Source of the DNA: Synaphobranchus kaupii
Taxonomy: Eukaryota; Chordata; Actinopteri; Anguilliformes; Synaphobranchidae
Assembly: GCA_029718625.1 (NCBI GenBank)
Contig: JAINUF010000027.1
Coordinates: 852,676-916,675, forward strand
Length of the DNA: 64,000 nt
Direction: 5' to 3'
Every line of letters begins with the position of its first letter. The stretch's first letter is position 1. The position numbers were made by a program, and so were the translations under genes. The notes under the pieces are model-generated. The model was not told the origin of the DNA and made no database searches. It saw only the letters and a list, made by a program, of their open reading frames with translations. Positions 32,052 to 42,072 of the stretch are shown here, piece after piece.

Positions 32052-32808
32052 ATTCGGCAGCTCAGAGCACCTGTCCTCAAGCGATCCGCTAGCCTCAGCC
32101 TTTCAGTAGCTTGGATGACAGGCTCACGCCACCGCGCCCAGCGAAAGCCGAATGGCATTTTATTGCTTTTCTAGAAAGCAGTGTTGTGACGTCAAATAGG
32201 CATCAGTCTGATTCTCTGCGCAACGTTCCCTAGAGTGGTAGGCTATAAATAGGCAGAGGAAACAAGGTCAACAAGAAAACAGCAAACATTAGGTCAATCG
32301 TTAGCCGACAGCAACGTGAAGTGAAATAAAAATAATAATAACGGGAGATTTTGCAAAAACAAAGCAGAAACTAAATAAGCCCCTCTTCAGTCTGACCGAA
32401 GCTAAACGAAAATCGAAATAAAAATAGAAAAGTAAGTAAAAGCAAACCTACTTAAAATTCAAAGTTATTCTGACAGGTTCGTTAATTTAGCTAAACCAGC
32501 AGCCAATCTATGCCTATAAATGAACATTTTGTTGTTAATATGAGTTCTGTAACTTATTAAATTGAGTTTGCAGGAAAAGATAATTCTGAATAGAAACCGC
32601 TTGACGTGCCTTTACGCATGAATCCAAACACACATAGATTTTGATTGTACCAAAGAACAAATTCCGATAAGGAAAATGACTAATTATGCAGTCGACAATA
32701 TGCACTCTCGTAATTGTGCTCCTTTGACCGCGTTGATAAGCAAAATAAAGCGGAACCGGCGGTTGAAGTTTAGAAATAATTTAACCCGGGTCAGCTCCGG
32801 TCACCTTC

Positions 32809-32928
32809 GCTTACGGCCATACCACACTGAAAATGCCCGAACTCGTCTGATCTCGGAAGCCCAGCAGTGTAGGGCTTGGTTAGTACTTGGATGGGAGACC
32901 GCCTGGGAATACTAGGTGCTGTAAGCAT
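32809..32928 (+). rRNA. RN5S: 5S rRNA gene, type A with U4, unit 19
   Basis: GCTTACGGC start (T4), so helix I pairs perfectly with GCTGTAAGC. Also A54C (AAGCCCAGC) in the A box. The 3' flank has AAACCATC. Shared only with 35612. Confidence 0.97.
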
Positions 32929-33169
32929 TTTTAAAAGTTTTGTTTTCCGTTTTCGCACGCGATGGGGCTGTTCGCCGAGGTAAAAGGTGGAAACCATCAC
33001 TGTATTATTCACAATGATGATAATTAAACGTCTTCGTATCCTAATTATGCAGTCGATAATATTCACTCTCGTAATTTTGCTCCTTTGACCGCGTTGATAA
33101 GCAAAATTAAACGGAACCGGCGGTTGACGTTTAGAAACAATTTAACCCGGGTCAGCTCAGGGCAACTTC

Positions 33170-33289
33170 GCTCACGGCCATACCACACTGAAAGAGCCCG
33201 AACTCGTCCGATCTCGGAAGCCAAACAGTGTAGGGCCTGGTTAGTACTTGGATGGGAGACCGCCTGGGAATACTAGGTGCTGTAAGCAT
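33170..33289 (+). rRNA. RN5S: 5S rRNA gene, type B, unit 19
   Basis: No private change noticed. Confidence 0.96.
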
Positions 33290-33524
33290 TTTTAAAAGTT
33301 TTGTTTTCCGTTTTCGCACGCGATGGGGCTGTTCGCCGAGGTAAAAGGTGGAAACTATCACTGTATTATTCACAATGATGATAATTAAACGTATCCTAAT
33401 TATGCAGTCGATAATATGCACTCTCGTAATTGTGCTCCTTTGACCGCGTTGATAAACAGAATTAAGCGGAACCGGCGTTTGAAATTTAGAAACAATTTAA
33501 CCCGGGTCAGCTCATTTCACCTTT

Positions 33525-33586
33525 GCTCACGGCCATCCCACACTGAAAAGGCCCGAACCCGAGCTGTATTGTGATAGCGCATTTTC
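33525..33586 (+). pseudogene. Truncated 5S copy C, unit 19
   Basis: Standard gutted copy. Confidence 0.85.
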
Positions 33587-33724
33587 AAAACTCAAGTGTC
33601 ATCGATTGCAGTGCGCATTAGGTGTAAACGACAATTCGGCAGCTCAGAGCACCTGTCCTCAAGCGATCCGCTAGCCTCAGCCTTTCAGTAGCTTGGATGA
33701 CAGGCTCACGCCACCGCGCCCAGC
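33587..33724 (-). ncRNA. 7SL Alu-domain-like RNA gene, unit 19
   Basis: Upstream AT box AATACAATG, as in unit 21. Confidence 0.68.
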
Positions 33725-34390
33725 GAAAGCCGAATGGCATTGTATTGCTTTTCTAGAAAGCAGTGTTGTGACGTCAAATAGGCATCAGTCTGATTCTCTG
33801 CGCAACGTTCCCTAGAGTGGTAGGCTATAAATAGGCAGAGGAAACAAGGTCAACAAGAAAACAGCAAACATTAGGTCAATCGTTAGCCGACAGCAACGTG
33901 AAGTGAAATAAAAATAATAATAACGGGAGATTTTGCAAAAACAAAGCAGAAACTAAATAAGCCCCTCTTCAGTCTGACCGAAGCTAAACGAAAATCGAAA
34001 TAAAAATAGAAAAGTAAGTAAAAGCAAACCTACTTAAAATTCAAAGTTATTCTGACAGGTTCGTTAATTTAGCTAAACCAGCAGCCAATCTATGCCTATA
34101 AATGAACATTTTGTTGTTAATATGAGTTCTGTAACTTATTAAATTGAGTTTGCAGGAAAAGATAATTCTGAATAGAAACCGCTTGACGTGCCTTTACGCA
34201 TGAATCCAAACACACATAGATTTTGATTGTACCAAAGAACAAATTCCGATAAGGAAAATGACTAATTATGCAGTCGACAATATGCACTCTCGTAATTGTG
34301 CTCCTTTGACCGCGTTGATAAGCAAAATAAAGCGGAACCGGCGGTTGAAGTTTAGAAATAATTTAACCCGCGTCAGCTCCGGTCACCTTC

Positions 34391-34510
34391 GCTCACGGCC
34401 ATACCACACTGAAAATGCCCGAACTCGTCTGATCTCGGAAGCCAAGCAGTGTAGGGCTTGGTTAGTACTTGGATGGGAGACCGCCTGGGAATACTAGGTG
34501 CTGTAAGCAT
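34391..34510 (+). rRNA. RN5S: 5S rRNA gene, type A, only gene of unit 20
   Basis: Followed directly by C through the 6-bp-deleted flank: the B gene has been lost. Upstream variant CCGCG. Confidence 0.96.
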
Positions 34511-34745
34511 TTTTAAAAGTTTTGTTTTCCGTTTTCGCACGCGATGGGGCTGTTCGCCGAGGTAAAAGGTGGAAACTATCACTGTATTATTCACAATGAT
34601 GATAATTAAACGTATCCTAATTATGCAGTCGATAATATGCACTCTCGTAATTGTGCTCCTTTGACCGCGTTGATAAACAGAATTAAGCGGAACCGGCGTT
34701 TGAAATTTAGAAACAATTTAACCCGGGTCAGCTCATTTCACCTTT

Positions 34746-34807
34746 GCTCACGGCCATCCCACACTGAAAAGGCCCGAACCCGAGCTGTATTGTGATAGCG
34801 CATTTTC
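34746..34807 (+). pseudogene. Truncated 5S copy C, unit 20
   Basis: Standard gutted copy. Confidence 0.85.
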
Positions 34808-34945
34808 AAAACTCAAGTGTCATCGATTGCAGTGCGCATTAGGTGTAAACGACAATTCGGCAACTCAGAGCACCTGTCCTCAAGCGATCCGCTAGCCTCA
34901 GCCTTTCAGTAGCTTGGATGACAGGCTCACGCCACCGCGCCCAGC
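34808..34945 (-). ncRNA. 7SL Alu-domain-like RNA gene, unit 20
   Basis: Carries GGCAACTC (+ strand). Confidence 0.68.
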
Positions 34946-35611
34946 GAAAGCCGAATGGCATTTTATTGCTTTTCTAGAAAGCAGTGTTGTGACGTCAAAT
35001 AGGCATCAGTCTGATTCTCTGCGCAACGTTCCCTAGAGTGGTAGGCTATAAATAGGCAGAGGAAACAAGGTCAACAAGAAAACAGCAAACATTAGGTCAA
35101 TCGTTAGCCGACAGCAACGTGAAGTGAAATAAAAATAATAATAACGGGAGATTTTGCAAAAACAAAGCAGAAACTAAATAAGCCCCTCTTCAGTCTGACC
35201 GAAGCTAAACGAAAATCGAAATAAAAATAGAAAAGTAAGTAAAAGCAAACCTACTTAAAATTCAAAGTTATTCTGACAGGTTCGTTAATTTAGCTAAACC
35301 AGCAGCCAATCTATGCCTATAAATGAACATTTTGTTGTTAATATGAGTTCTGTAACTTATTAAATTGAGTTTGCAGGAAAAGATAATTCTGAATAGAAAC
35401 CGCTTGACGTGCCTTTACGCATGAATCCAAACACACATAGATTTTGATTGTACCAAAGAACAAATTCCGATAAGGAAAATGACTAATTATGCAGTCGACA
35501 ATATGCACTCTCGTAATTGTGCTCCTTTGACCGCGTTGATAAGCAAAATAAAGCGGAACCGGCGGTTGAAGTTTAGAAATAATTTAACCCGGGTCAGCTC
35601 CGGTCACCTTT

Positions 35612-35731
35612 GCTTACGGCCATACCACACTGAAAATGCCCGAACTCGTCTGATCTCGGAAGCCCAGCAGTGTAGGGCTTGGTTAGTACTTGGATGGGAG
35701 ACCGCCTGGGAATACTAGGTGCTGTAAGCAT
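35612..35731 (+). rRNA. RN5S: 5S rRNA gene, type A with U4, unit 21
   Basis: Same T4 and A54C as 32809, exactly 2803 bp away, plus C to T at -1. The repaired helix I is therefore shared by descent. Confidence 0.97.
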
Positions 35732-35972
35732 TTTTAAAAGTTTTGTTTTCCGTTTTCGCACGCGATGGGGCTGTTCGCCGAGGTAAAAGGTGGAAACCAT
35801 CACTGTATTATTCACAATGATGATAATTAAACGTCTTCGTATCCTAATTATGCAGTCGATAATATTCACTCTCGTAATTTTGCTCCTTTGACCGCGTTGA
35901 TAAGCAAAATTAAACGGAACCGGCGGTTGACGTTTAGAAACAATTTAACCCGGGTCAGCTCAGGGCAACTTC

Positions 35973-36092
35973 GCTCACGGCCATACCACACTGAAAGAGC
36001 CCGAACTCGTCCGATCTCGGAAGCCAAACAGTGTAGGGCCTGGTTAGTACTTGGATGGGAGACCACCTGGGAATACTAGGTGCTGTAAGCAT
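35973..36092 (+). rRNA. RN5S: 5S rRNA gene, type B, unit 21
   Basis: Private change G93A (GAGACCACC) within the C box. Confidence 0.95.
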
Positions 36093-36327
36093 TTTTAAAA
36101 GTTTTGTTTTCCGTTTTCGCACGCGATGGGGCTGTTCGCCGAGGTAAAAGGTGGAAACTATCACTGTATTATTCACAATGATGATAATTAAACGTATCCT
36201 AATTATGCAGTCGATAATATGCACTCTCGTAATTGTGCTCCTTTGACCGCGTTGATAAACAGAATTAAGCGGAACCGGCGTTTGAAATTTAGAAACAATT
36301 TAACCCGGGTCAGCTCATTTCACCTTT

Positions 36328-36389
36328 GCTCACGGCCATCCCACACTGAAAAGGCCCGAACCCGAGCTGTATTGTGATAGCGCATTTTC
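36328..36389 (+). pseudogene. Truncated 5S copy C, unit 21
   Basis: Standard gutted copy. Confidence 0.85.
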
Positions 36390-36527
36390 AAAACTCAAGT
36401 GTCATCGATTGCAGTGCGCATTAGGTGTAAACGACAATTCGGCAGCTCAGAGCACCTGTCCTCAAGCGATCCGCTAGCCTCAGCCTTTCAGTAGCTTGGA
36501 TGACAGGCTCACGCCACCGCGCCCAGC
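36390..36527 (-). ncRNA. 7SL Alu-domain-like RNA gene, unit 21
   Basis: Upstream AT box AATACAATG. Confidence 0.68.
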
Positions 36528-37193
36528 GAAAGCCGAATGGCATTGTATTGCTTTTCTAGAAAGCAGTGTTGTGACGTCAAATAGGCATCAGTCTGATTCT
36601 CTGCGCAACGTTCCCTAGAGTGGTAGGCTATAAATAGGCAGAGGAAACAAGGTCAACAAGAAAACAGCAAACATTAGGTCAATCGTTAGCCGACAGCAAC
36701 GTGAAGTGAAATAAAAATAATAATAACGGGAGATTTTGCAAAAACAAAGCAGAAACTAAATAAGCCCCTCTTCAGTCTGACCGAAGCTAAACGAAAATCG
36801 AAATAAAAATAGAAAAGTAAGTAAAAGCAAACCTACTTAAAATTCAAAGTTATTCTGACAGGTTCGTTAATTTAGCTAAACCAGCAGCCAATCTATGCCT
36901 ATAAATGAACATTTTGTTGTTAATATGAGTTCTGTAACTTATTAAATTGAGTTTGCAGGAAAAGATAATTCTGAATAGAAACCGCTTGACGTGCCTTTAC
37001 GCATGAATCCAAACACACATAGATTTTGATTGTACCAAAGAACAAATTCCGATAAGGAAAATGACTAATTATGCAGTCGACAATATGCACTCTCGTAATT
37101 GTGCTCCTTTGACCGCGTTGATAAGCAAAATAAAGCGGAACCGGCGGTTGAAGTTTAGAAATAATTTAACCCGCGTCAGCTCCGGTCACCTTC

Positions 37194-37313
37194 GCTCACG
37201 GCCATACCACACTGAAAATGCCCGAACTCGTCTGATCTCGGAAGCCAAGCAGTGTAGGGCTTGGTTAGTACTTGGATGGGAGACCGCCTGGGAATACTAG
37301 GTGCTGTAAGCAT
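37194..37313 (+). rRNA. RN5S: 5S rRNA gene, type A, unit 22
   Basis: Upstream CCGCG; matches 34391 at 2803 bp distance. Confidence 0.96.
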
Positions 37314-37554
37314 TTTTAAAAGTTTTGTTTTCCGTTTTCGCACGCGATGGGGCTGTTCGCCGAGGTAAAAGGTGGAAACTATCACTGTATTATTCACAAT
37401 GATGATAATTAAACGTCTTCGTATCCTAATTATGCAGTCGATAATATTCACTCTCGTAATTTTGCTCCTTTGACCGCGTTGATAAGCAAAATTAAACGGA
37501 ACCGGCGGTTGACGTTTAGAAACAATTTAACCCGGGTCAGCTCAGGGCAACTTC

Positions 37555-37674
37555 GCTCACGGCCATACCACACTGAAAGAGCCCGAACTCGTCCGATCTC
37601 GGAAGCCAAACAGTGTAGGGCCTGGTTAGTACTTGGATGGGAGACCGCCTGGGAATACTAGGTGCTGTAAGCAT
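37555..37674 (+). rRNA. RN5S: 5S rRNA gene, type B, unit 22
   Basis: No private change noticed. Confidence 0.96.
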
Positions 37675-37909
37675 TTTTAAAAGTTTTGTTTTCCGTTTTC
37701 GCACGCGATGGGGCTGTTCGCCGAGGTAAAAGGTGGAAACTATCACTGTATTATTCACAATGATGATAATTAAACGTATCCTAATTATGCAGTCGATAAT
37801 ATGCACTCTCGTAATTGTGCTCCTTTGACCGCGTTGATAAACAGAATTAAGCGGAACCGGCGTTTGAAATTTAGAAACAATTTAACCCGGGTCAGCTCAT
37901 TTCACCTTT

Positions 37910-37971
37910 GCTCACGGCCATCCCACACTGAAAAGGCCCGAACCCGAGCTGTATTGTGATAGCGCATTTTC
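37910..37971 (+). pseudogene. Truncated 5S copy C, unit 22
   Basis: Standard gutted copy. Confidence 0.85.
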
Positions 37972-38109
37972 AAAACTCAAGTGTCATCGATTGCAGTGCG
38001 CATTAGGTGTAAACGGCAATTCGGCAACTCAGAGCACCTGTCCTCAAGCGATCCGCTAGCCTCAGCCTTTCAGTAGCTTGGATGACAGGCTCACGCCACC
38101 GCGCCCAGC
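37972..38109 (-). ncRNA. 7SL Alu-domain-like RNA gene, unit 22
   Basis: Two changes on the + strand: AACGGCAATT and GGCAACTC. Confidence 0.68.
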
Positions 38110-38775
38110 GAAAGCCGAATGGCATTTTATTGCTTTTCTAGAAAGCAGTGTTGTGACGTCAAATAGGCATCAGTCTGATTCTCTGCGCAACGTTCCCTAG
38201 AGTGGTAGGCTATAAATAGGCAGAGGAAACAAGGTCAACAAGAAAACAGCAAACATTAGGTCAATCGTTAGCCGACAGCAACGTGAAGTGAAATAAAAAT
38301 AATAATAACGGGAGATTTTGCAAAAACAAAGCAGAAACTAAATAAGCCCCTCTTCAGTCTGACCGAAGCTAAACGAAAATCGAAATAAAAATAGAAAAGT
38401 AAGTAAAAGCAAACCTACTTAAAATTCAAAGTTATTCTGACAGGTTCGTTAATTTAGCTAAACCAGCAGCCAATCTATGCCTATAAATGAACATTTTGTT
38501 GTTAATATGAGTTCTGTAACTTATTAAATTGAGTTTGCAGGAAAAGATAATTCTGAATAGAAACCGCTTGACGTGCCTTTACGCATGAATCCAAACACAC
38601 ATAGATTTTGATTGTACCAAAGAACAAATTCCGATAAGGAAAATGACTAATTATGCAGTCGACAATATACACTCTCGTAATTGTGCTCCTTTGACCGCGT
38701 TGATAAGCAAAATAAAGCGGAACCGGCGGTTGAAGTTTAGAAATAATTTAACCCGCGTCAGCTCCGGTCACCTTC

Positions 38776-38895
38776 GCTCACGGCCATACCACACTGAAAA
38801 TGCCCGAACTCGTCTGATCTCGGAAGCCAAGCAGTGTAGGGCTTGGTTAGTACTTGGATGGGAGACCGCCTGGGAATACTAGGTGCTGTAAGCAT
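38776..38895 (+). rRNA. RN5S: 5S rRNA gene, type A, unit 23
   Basis: Upstream CCGCG. The leader has ACAATATACAC, private. Confidence 0.96.
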
Positions 38896-39136
38896 TTTTA
38901 AAAGTTTTGTTTTCCGTTTTCGCACGCGATGGGGCTGTTCGCCGAGGTAAAAGGTGGAAACTATCACTGTATTATTCACAATGATGATAATTAAACGTCT
39001 TCGTATCCTAATTATGCAGTCGATAATATTCACTCTCGTAATTTTGCTCCTTTGACCGCGTTGATAAGCAAAATTAAACGGAACCGGCGGTTGACGTTTA
39101 GAAACAATTTAACCCGGGTCAGCTCAGGGCAACTTC

Positions 39137-39256
39137 GCTCACGGCCATACCACACTGAAAGAGCCCGAACTCGTCCGATCTCGGAAGCCAAACAGTGTAG
39201 GGCCTGGTTAGTACTTGGATGGGAGACCGCCTGGGAATACTAGGTGCTGTAAGCAT
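39137..39256 (+). rRNA. RN5S: 5S rRNA gene, type B, unit 23
   Basis: Last gene before the LTR element, which inserts 204 bp downstream of its 3' end, in the flank of the next C copy. Confidence 0.96.
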
Positions 39257-39459
39257 TTTTAAAAGTTTTGTTTTCCGTTTTCGCACGCGATGGGGCTGTT
39301 CGCCGAGGTAAAAGGTGGAAACTATCACTGTATTATTCACAATGATGATAATTAAACGTATCCTAATTATGCAGTCGATAATATGCACTCTCGTAATTGT
39401 GCTCCTTTGACCGCGTTGATAAACAGAATTAAGCGGAACCGGCGTTTGAAATTTAGAAA

Positions 39460-39463
39460 CAAT
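39460..39463. repeat. Target-site duplication, left (CAAT)
   Basis: AGAAACAAT precedes the element and CAATTTAACCC follows it. Removing the element and one CAAT restores the normal flank. Confidence 0.9.
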
Positions 39464-41481
39464 TGTAGGAGGGGAATCAAAGTGTGACTCAGGAAAGGCT
39501 GCCATTTGTGAGGAGCCCGAGAACGGTGCTCGTCATAAACTTTAAAGGACCAGAGAGCTGTGTGATAAAACAATGGACTCTCTAGACTTCCTACAGGGGG
39601 GTTCAACCCATCTGTTCTAAAGGATGTCCTCACCTGGGAAAGGACTGTGATAAGTGAAGACTGGACTATGTCATGGGTGTGAAAGTGTGTTTAGTGGCAT
39701 TTATGGCACAGGGGTCGTGGCGCAAGGAATGTCCTACCCGACCATCTGTGACCTTTTCCACTTTGATCCTTCGAGCCTCACACGTGACTACGGACAATAC
39801 CACAGTGCCCTCAGGCTGACACCTCAGTTCATTGCACCCCCCTTCTCTCCTGGATTAAGACTCAGTTTAAATGGTCAACAGACCCTGTAAAACTTACTAA
39901 CATTGCACATGTGATTCTTATATTGTTACATTATGTCTTATGTAGTAGTAACAGGAATTGCATGTAAAATGGTTCATCAGAAGGGAATTTTCATGACAAC
40001 TGCAACATAATAATATTTAATCTGGTAATAATAATCATAATGGTAAGCTGTTTGGTATGGATGTAATCCAGTAAAATCCAGGAATCAAATGAGATACATT
40101 TCATACCAAATGGAGTTTAATAAAACATAGTTCCAATAACTCTGTAAAACTGTAACACTGGAATGTCCTCTCTGGTAATCAACTCCTTTTCCCTTCACCT
40201 TACTCAGCAGCGGTGGGGGTTTAGATTCCCGATTCGACCACACCTCCAGGTTAATTTATGGCCTGGTTCAAACACAGGATTTAGCTTAAAAGAAAGGGAG
40301 ACACACTTATCTTGGAGCATCGTATCCGATCTCCCACACCATGCAGATTGTGTACTTTGGGTAAGGAGCATCGTAACCGATCTCCCACACCATGCAGATT
40401 GTGTATTTTCGGTAAGGAATATCGCAATTCGATTTCCCACACCTGTGCAGATTTCTGTGTGTGTGTGTAGCTGAAGCAGGCCGGTAAGATATTTACTCTG
40501 TGTTTCTTTTCTTAATTTATATGTTTTGTAATTGACCTGAATTTAAGATAATGACCTACCTGCCTGTAAATAAATTATTATTATTTTAACTTGCGTGGTC
40601 TCCATGACTCTAATCCATTTTCTACCTTTTCCAGCCTAAGTTACGACTGAATACTCAGGGGAACAATTCTGACTAATGACCAACTGATCAGTGGTGTGGT
40701 ACAGTATGTGGAGTATTTAAGTTGGGTAGGCGACCGAGTTCGGCCTTACGGATTGGTTGAGGCACGGCTCTGGGAATTTGACGCGAAGAGAGCCCTTGGA
40801 CGTATAGCTACGTCGGTTCTTGTCAAGTTAGCCTTAAGGAGTCCTCTGAGTGTCCGCCGACCGGGGCTCGCAACTATCTATGTAAAATATAATACATGTA
40901 TTGTGTCGGCCAGACCCCCAACCTCTATGTTCTCCACCGAACTGAGATTCGGCAATAGTGCTAATCCCGGGAGCATATATTGAGTAATGGTGGCATACAA
41001 GGATGAGTCGAGTGTAAACACTCTGAGCTTCACGCATGATTAAAGTAAAATTCTAAATTATATTTTATATAGTTAAGAGTAAACCAATTGTAACTATTAC
41101 GCTTACGGTTTGTGGTCATAGATCTATTCGATGTGTTGTTCAGCTCCTGTGTGAGTGTTCTAATGCTCCCATTAGAATATTGGCATTTGGACGATAAATT
41201 GGATATATCCGTGATGACACCATGGCCCCGTTTACGAACGGAGATTATAAGAATCGTACTGATCCGTTTCAGGCCTGTTTTAAGCGGGATATGGAGCAGC
41301 GCATTCATATCTGACTCGTGGCGACGGACTCAGTATTTTCTTAAATATACTTATAATATATACATGACCGGAGAATAAATCACTGAACTCTTTTTATTGA
41401 CATCACAACAGCAAAGGAAAAACATATTTGCTCCTTCCCCTCCAGCTATTCCCTCATTGGTCTAGCTGTGCGGGTTCTACA
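39464..41481 (+). repeat. 5' LTR (2018 bp)
   Basis: Ends in the 5-bp inverted pair TGTAG/CTACA. A TATTTAAG box at 40714-40721 and AATAAA at 41374-41379 are candidates for the promoter and polyadenylation signal, giving a plausible U3-R-U5 order. Another AATAAA is at 40119-40124. Unusually long for an LTR. No coding frame supported. Confidence 0.92.
40314..40466 (+). repeat. 51-bp tandem repeat in the 5' LTR (three copies)
   Basis: Copies at 40314-40364 and 40365-40415, and a more diverged one from 40416. Each starts GGAGCATCGTA or GGAATATCGCA and contains CCGATCTCCCACACCATGCA or a variant. A short TG repeat follows. Possibly LTR regulatory repeats. Confidence 0.9.
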
Positions 41482-41483
41482 AA

Positions 41484-41501
41484 TGGTGACCTCGACGTGA
41501 T
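41484..41501 (+). promoter_or_regulatory. Primer-binding site complementary to tRNA-Trp
   Basis: TGGTGACCTCGACGTGAT starts 2 bp after the LTR. It is complementary to the 3' end of vertebrate tRNA-Trp, including CCA, at 17 of 18 positions; the exception can form a G-U pair. Reverse transcription would be primed here. Confidence 0.88.
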
Positions 41502-41610
41502 TCCTGTTGCTGTTTTTGAAGTTTCAGTGAAAGATCCGAACGACGTGATTCCAGTTGCTGCTTCTGAAGTTTCAGTGACAGGTCTGATCGATGTGATCCC
41601 TCCAGCAGGA
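41494..41610 (+). repeat. 48-bp tandem repeat starting inside the primer-binding site
   Basis: GACGTGATTCC recurs at 41494 and 41542, and as GATGTGATCCC at 41590. The 48-bp units include TGAAGTTTCAGTGA. The period is a multiple of three, so the frame reads DVIPVA at each start. Confidence 0.85.
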
Positions 41611-42004
41611 GGGTGTCTGCTTTTCTTTACCTCCTGAATTTCTCCTGCAACTTTGTTTAAAAAGTTCCCTACAGTTTGGCGTAATTGACAGCATACTCCG
41701 AACAAGGGATTTTCTGGTCAGTGTAACTCCTGGGTTCTTTATCCTTGGTGTGGTGAGTAACACAATTATTTTCTGTAGTAGCACATACTAGGGAGAGTTT
41801 TTGTTGTTTCACCATGTAGACACTGTTTAGGGGATCGACATATCCCGGACAGGCCCTGGGACCGTAGAAACCGGGCGCATTCCAGACTACTACCCTTCAG
41901 GGGATTAATAAACAATGGAAGCAGGGAAAGATAGGAGAACTGCAACTGAAAACTTTCTAAAGTTTTTCTAATTCTGGGTAATTGTGAGGTAGCAGCTCTC
42001 ACTG

Positions 42005-42072
42005 TTATATCTATGTATATGTATGTGTGTATATATGTGCGTAGAGATATCTATCTATATCTATATATGTAA
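42005..42072. repeat. Simple repeat, TATC/TATG-rich
   Basis: Runs of TATCTATG, TGTGTATATATG and ATCTATCTATAT. Confidence 0.85.

Larger units (their letters stand above)
31296..32142 (-). pseudogene. 7SL Alu-domain-like copy split by a transposon, unit 18
   Basis: The 7SL-like sequence is split after the equivalent of nt ~85: its 5' part is 32059-32142 and its 3' part 31296-31349. The 702-bp element and one copy of ATTCGGC lie between. The promoter side (CRE) is intact, but a transcript would run into the element. Confidence 0.8.
1..39463 (+). repeat. 5S rDNA tandem array, left block (units 0 to 23)
   Basis: Head-to-tail array with a dominant 1582-bp period, seen for example in the spacing of type A genes at 2697, 4279 and 5861. 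Each unit is A gene, B gene, truncated copy C, antisense 7SL-like segment and spacer. Within a unit there is a ~361-bp subrepeat (about 130 bp of 5' flank, the 120-bp gene, about 110 bp of 3' flank). The flank before C lacks 6 bp (CTTCGT), so B to C is 355 bp. Copies differ by scattered point changes only, which indicates concerted evolution. The block is broken by a 702-bp element at 31350 and ends at the LTR element. Confidence 0.97.

Noticed and set aside
39119..39505. 128-codon - strand frame at the LTR element's left border
   Set aside because: It crosses from the LTR into 5S flank and exists only because of the insertion.
40221..40256. Possible B box (GGTTTAGATTCC) making a tRNA-derived SINE in the LTR
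   Set aside because: The box has an extra base relative to the consensus and no correctly spaced A box; it lies ~500 bp from the A-box-like motif at 39715.
40163..40474. 103-codon frame within the LTR
   Set aside because: Its repeated amino-acid motif simply reflects the 51-bp DNA repeat. No family resemblance, and identical in both LTRs only because the LTRs are identical.
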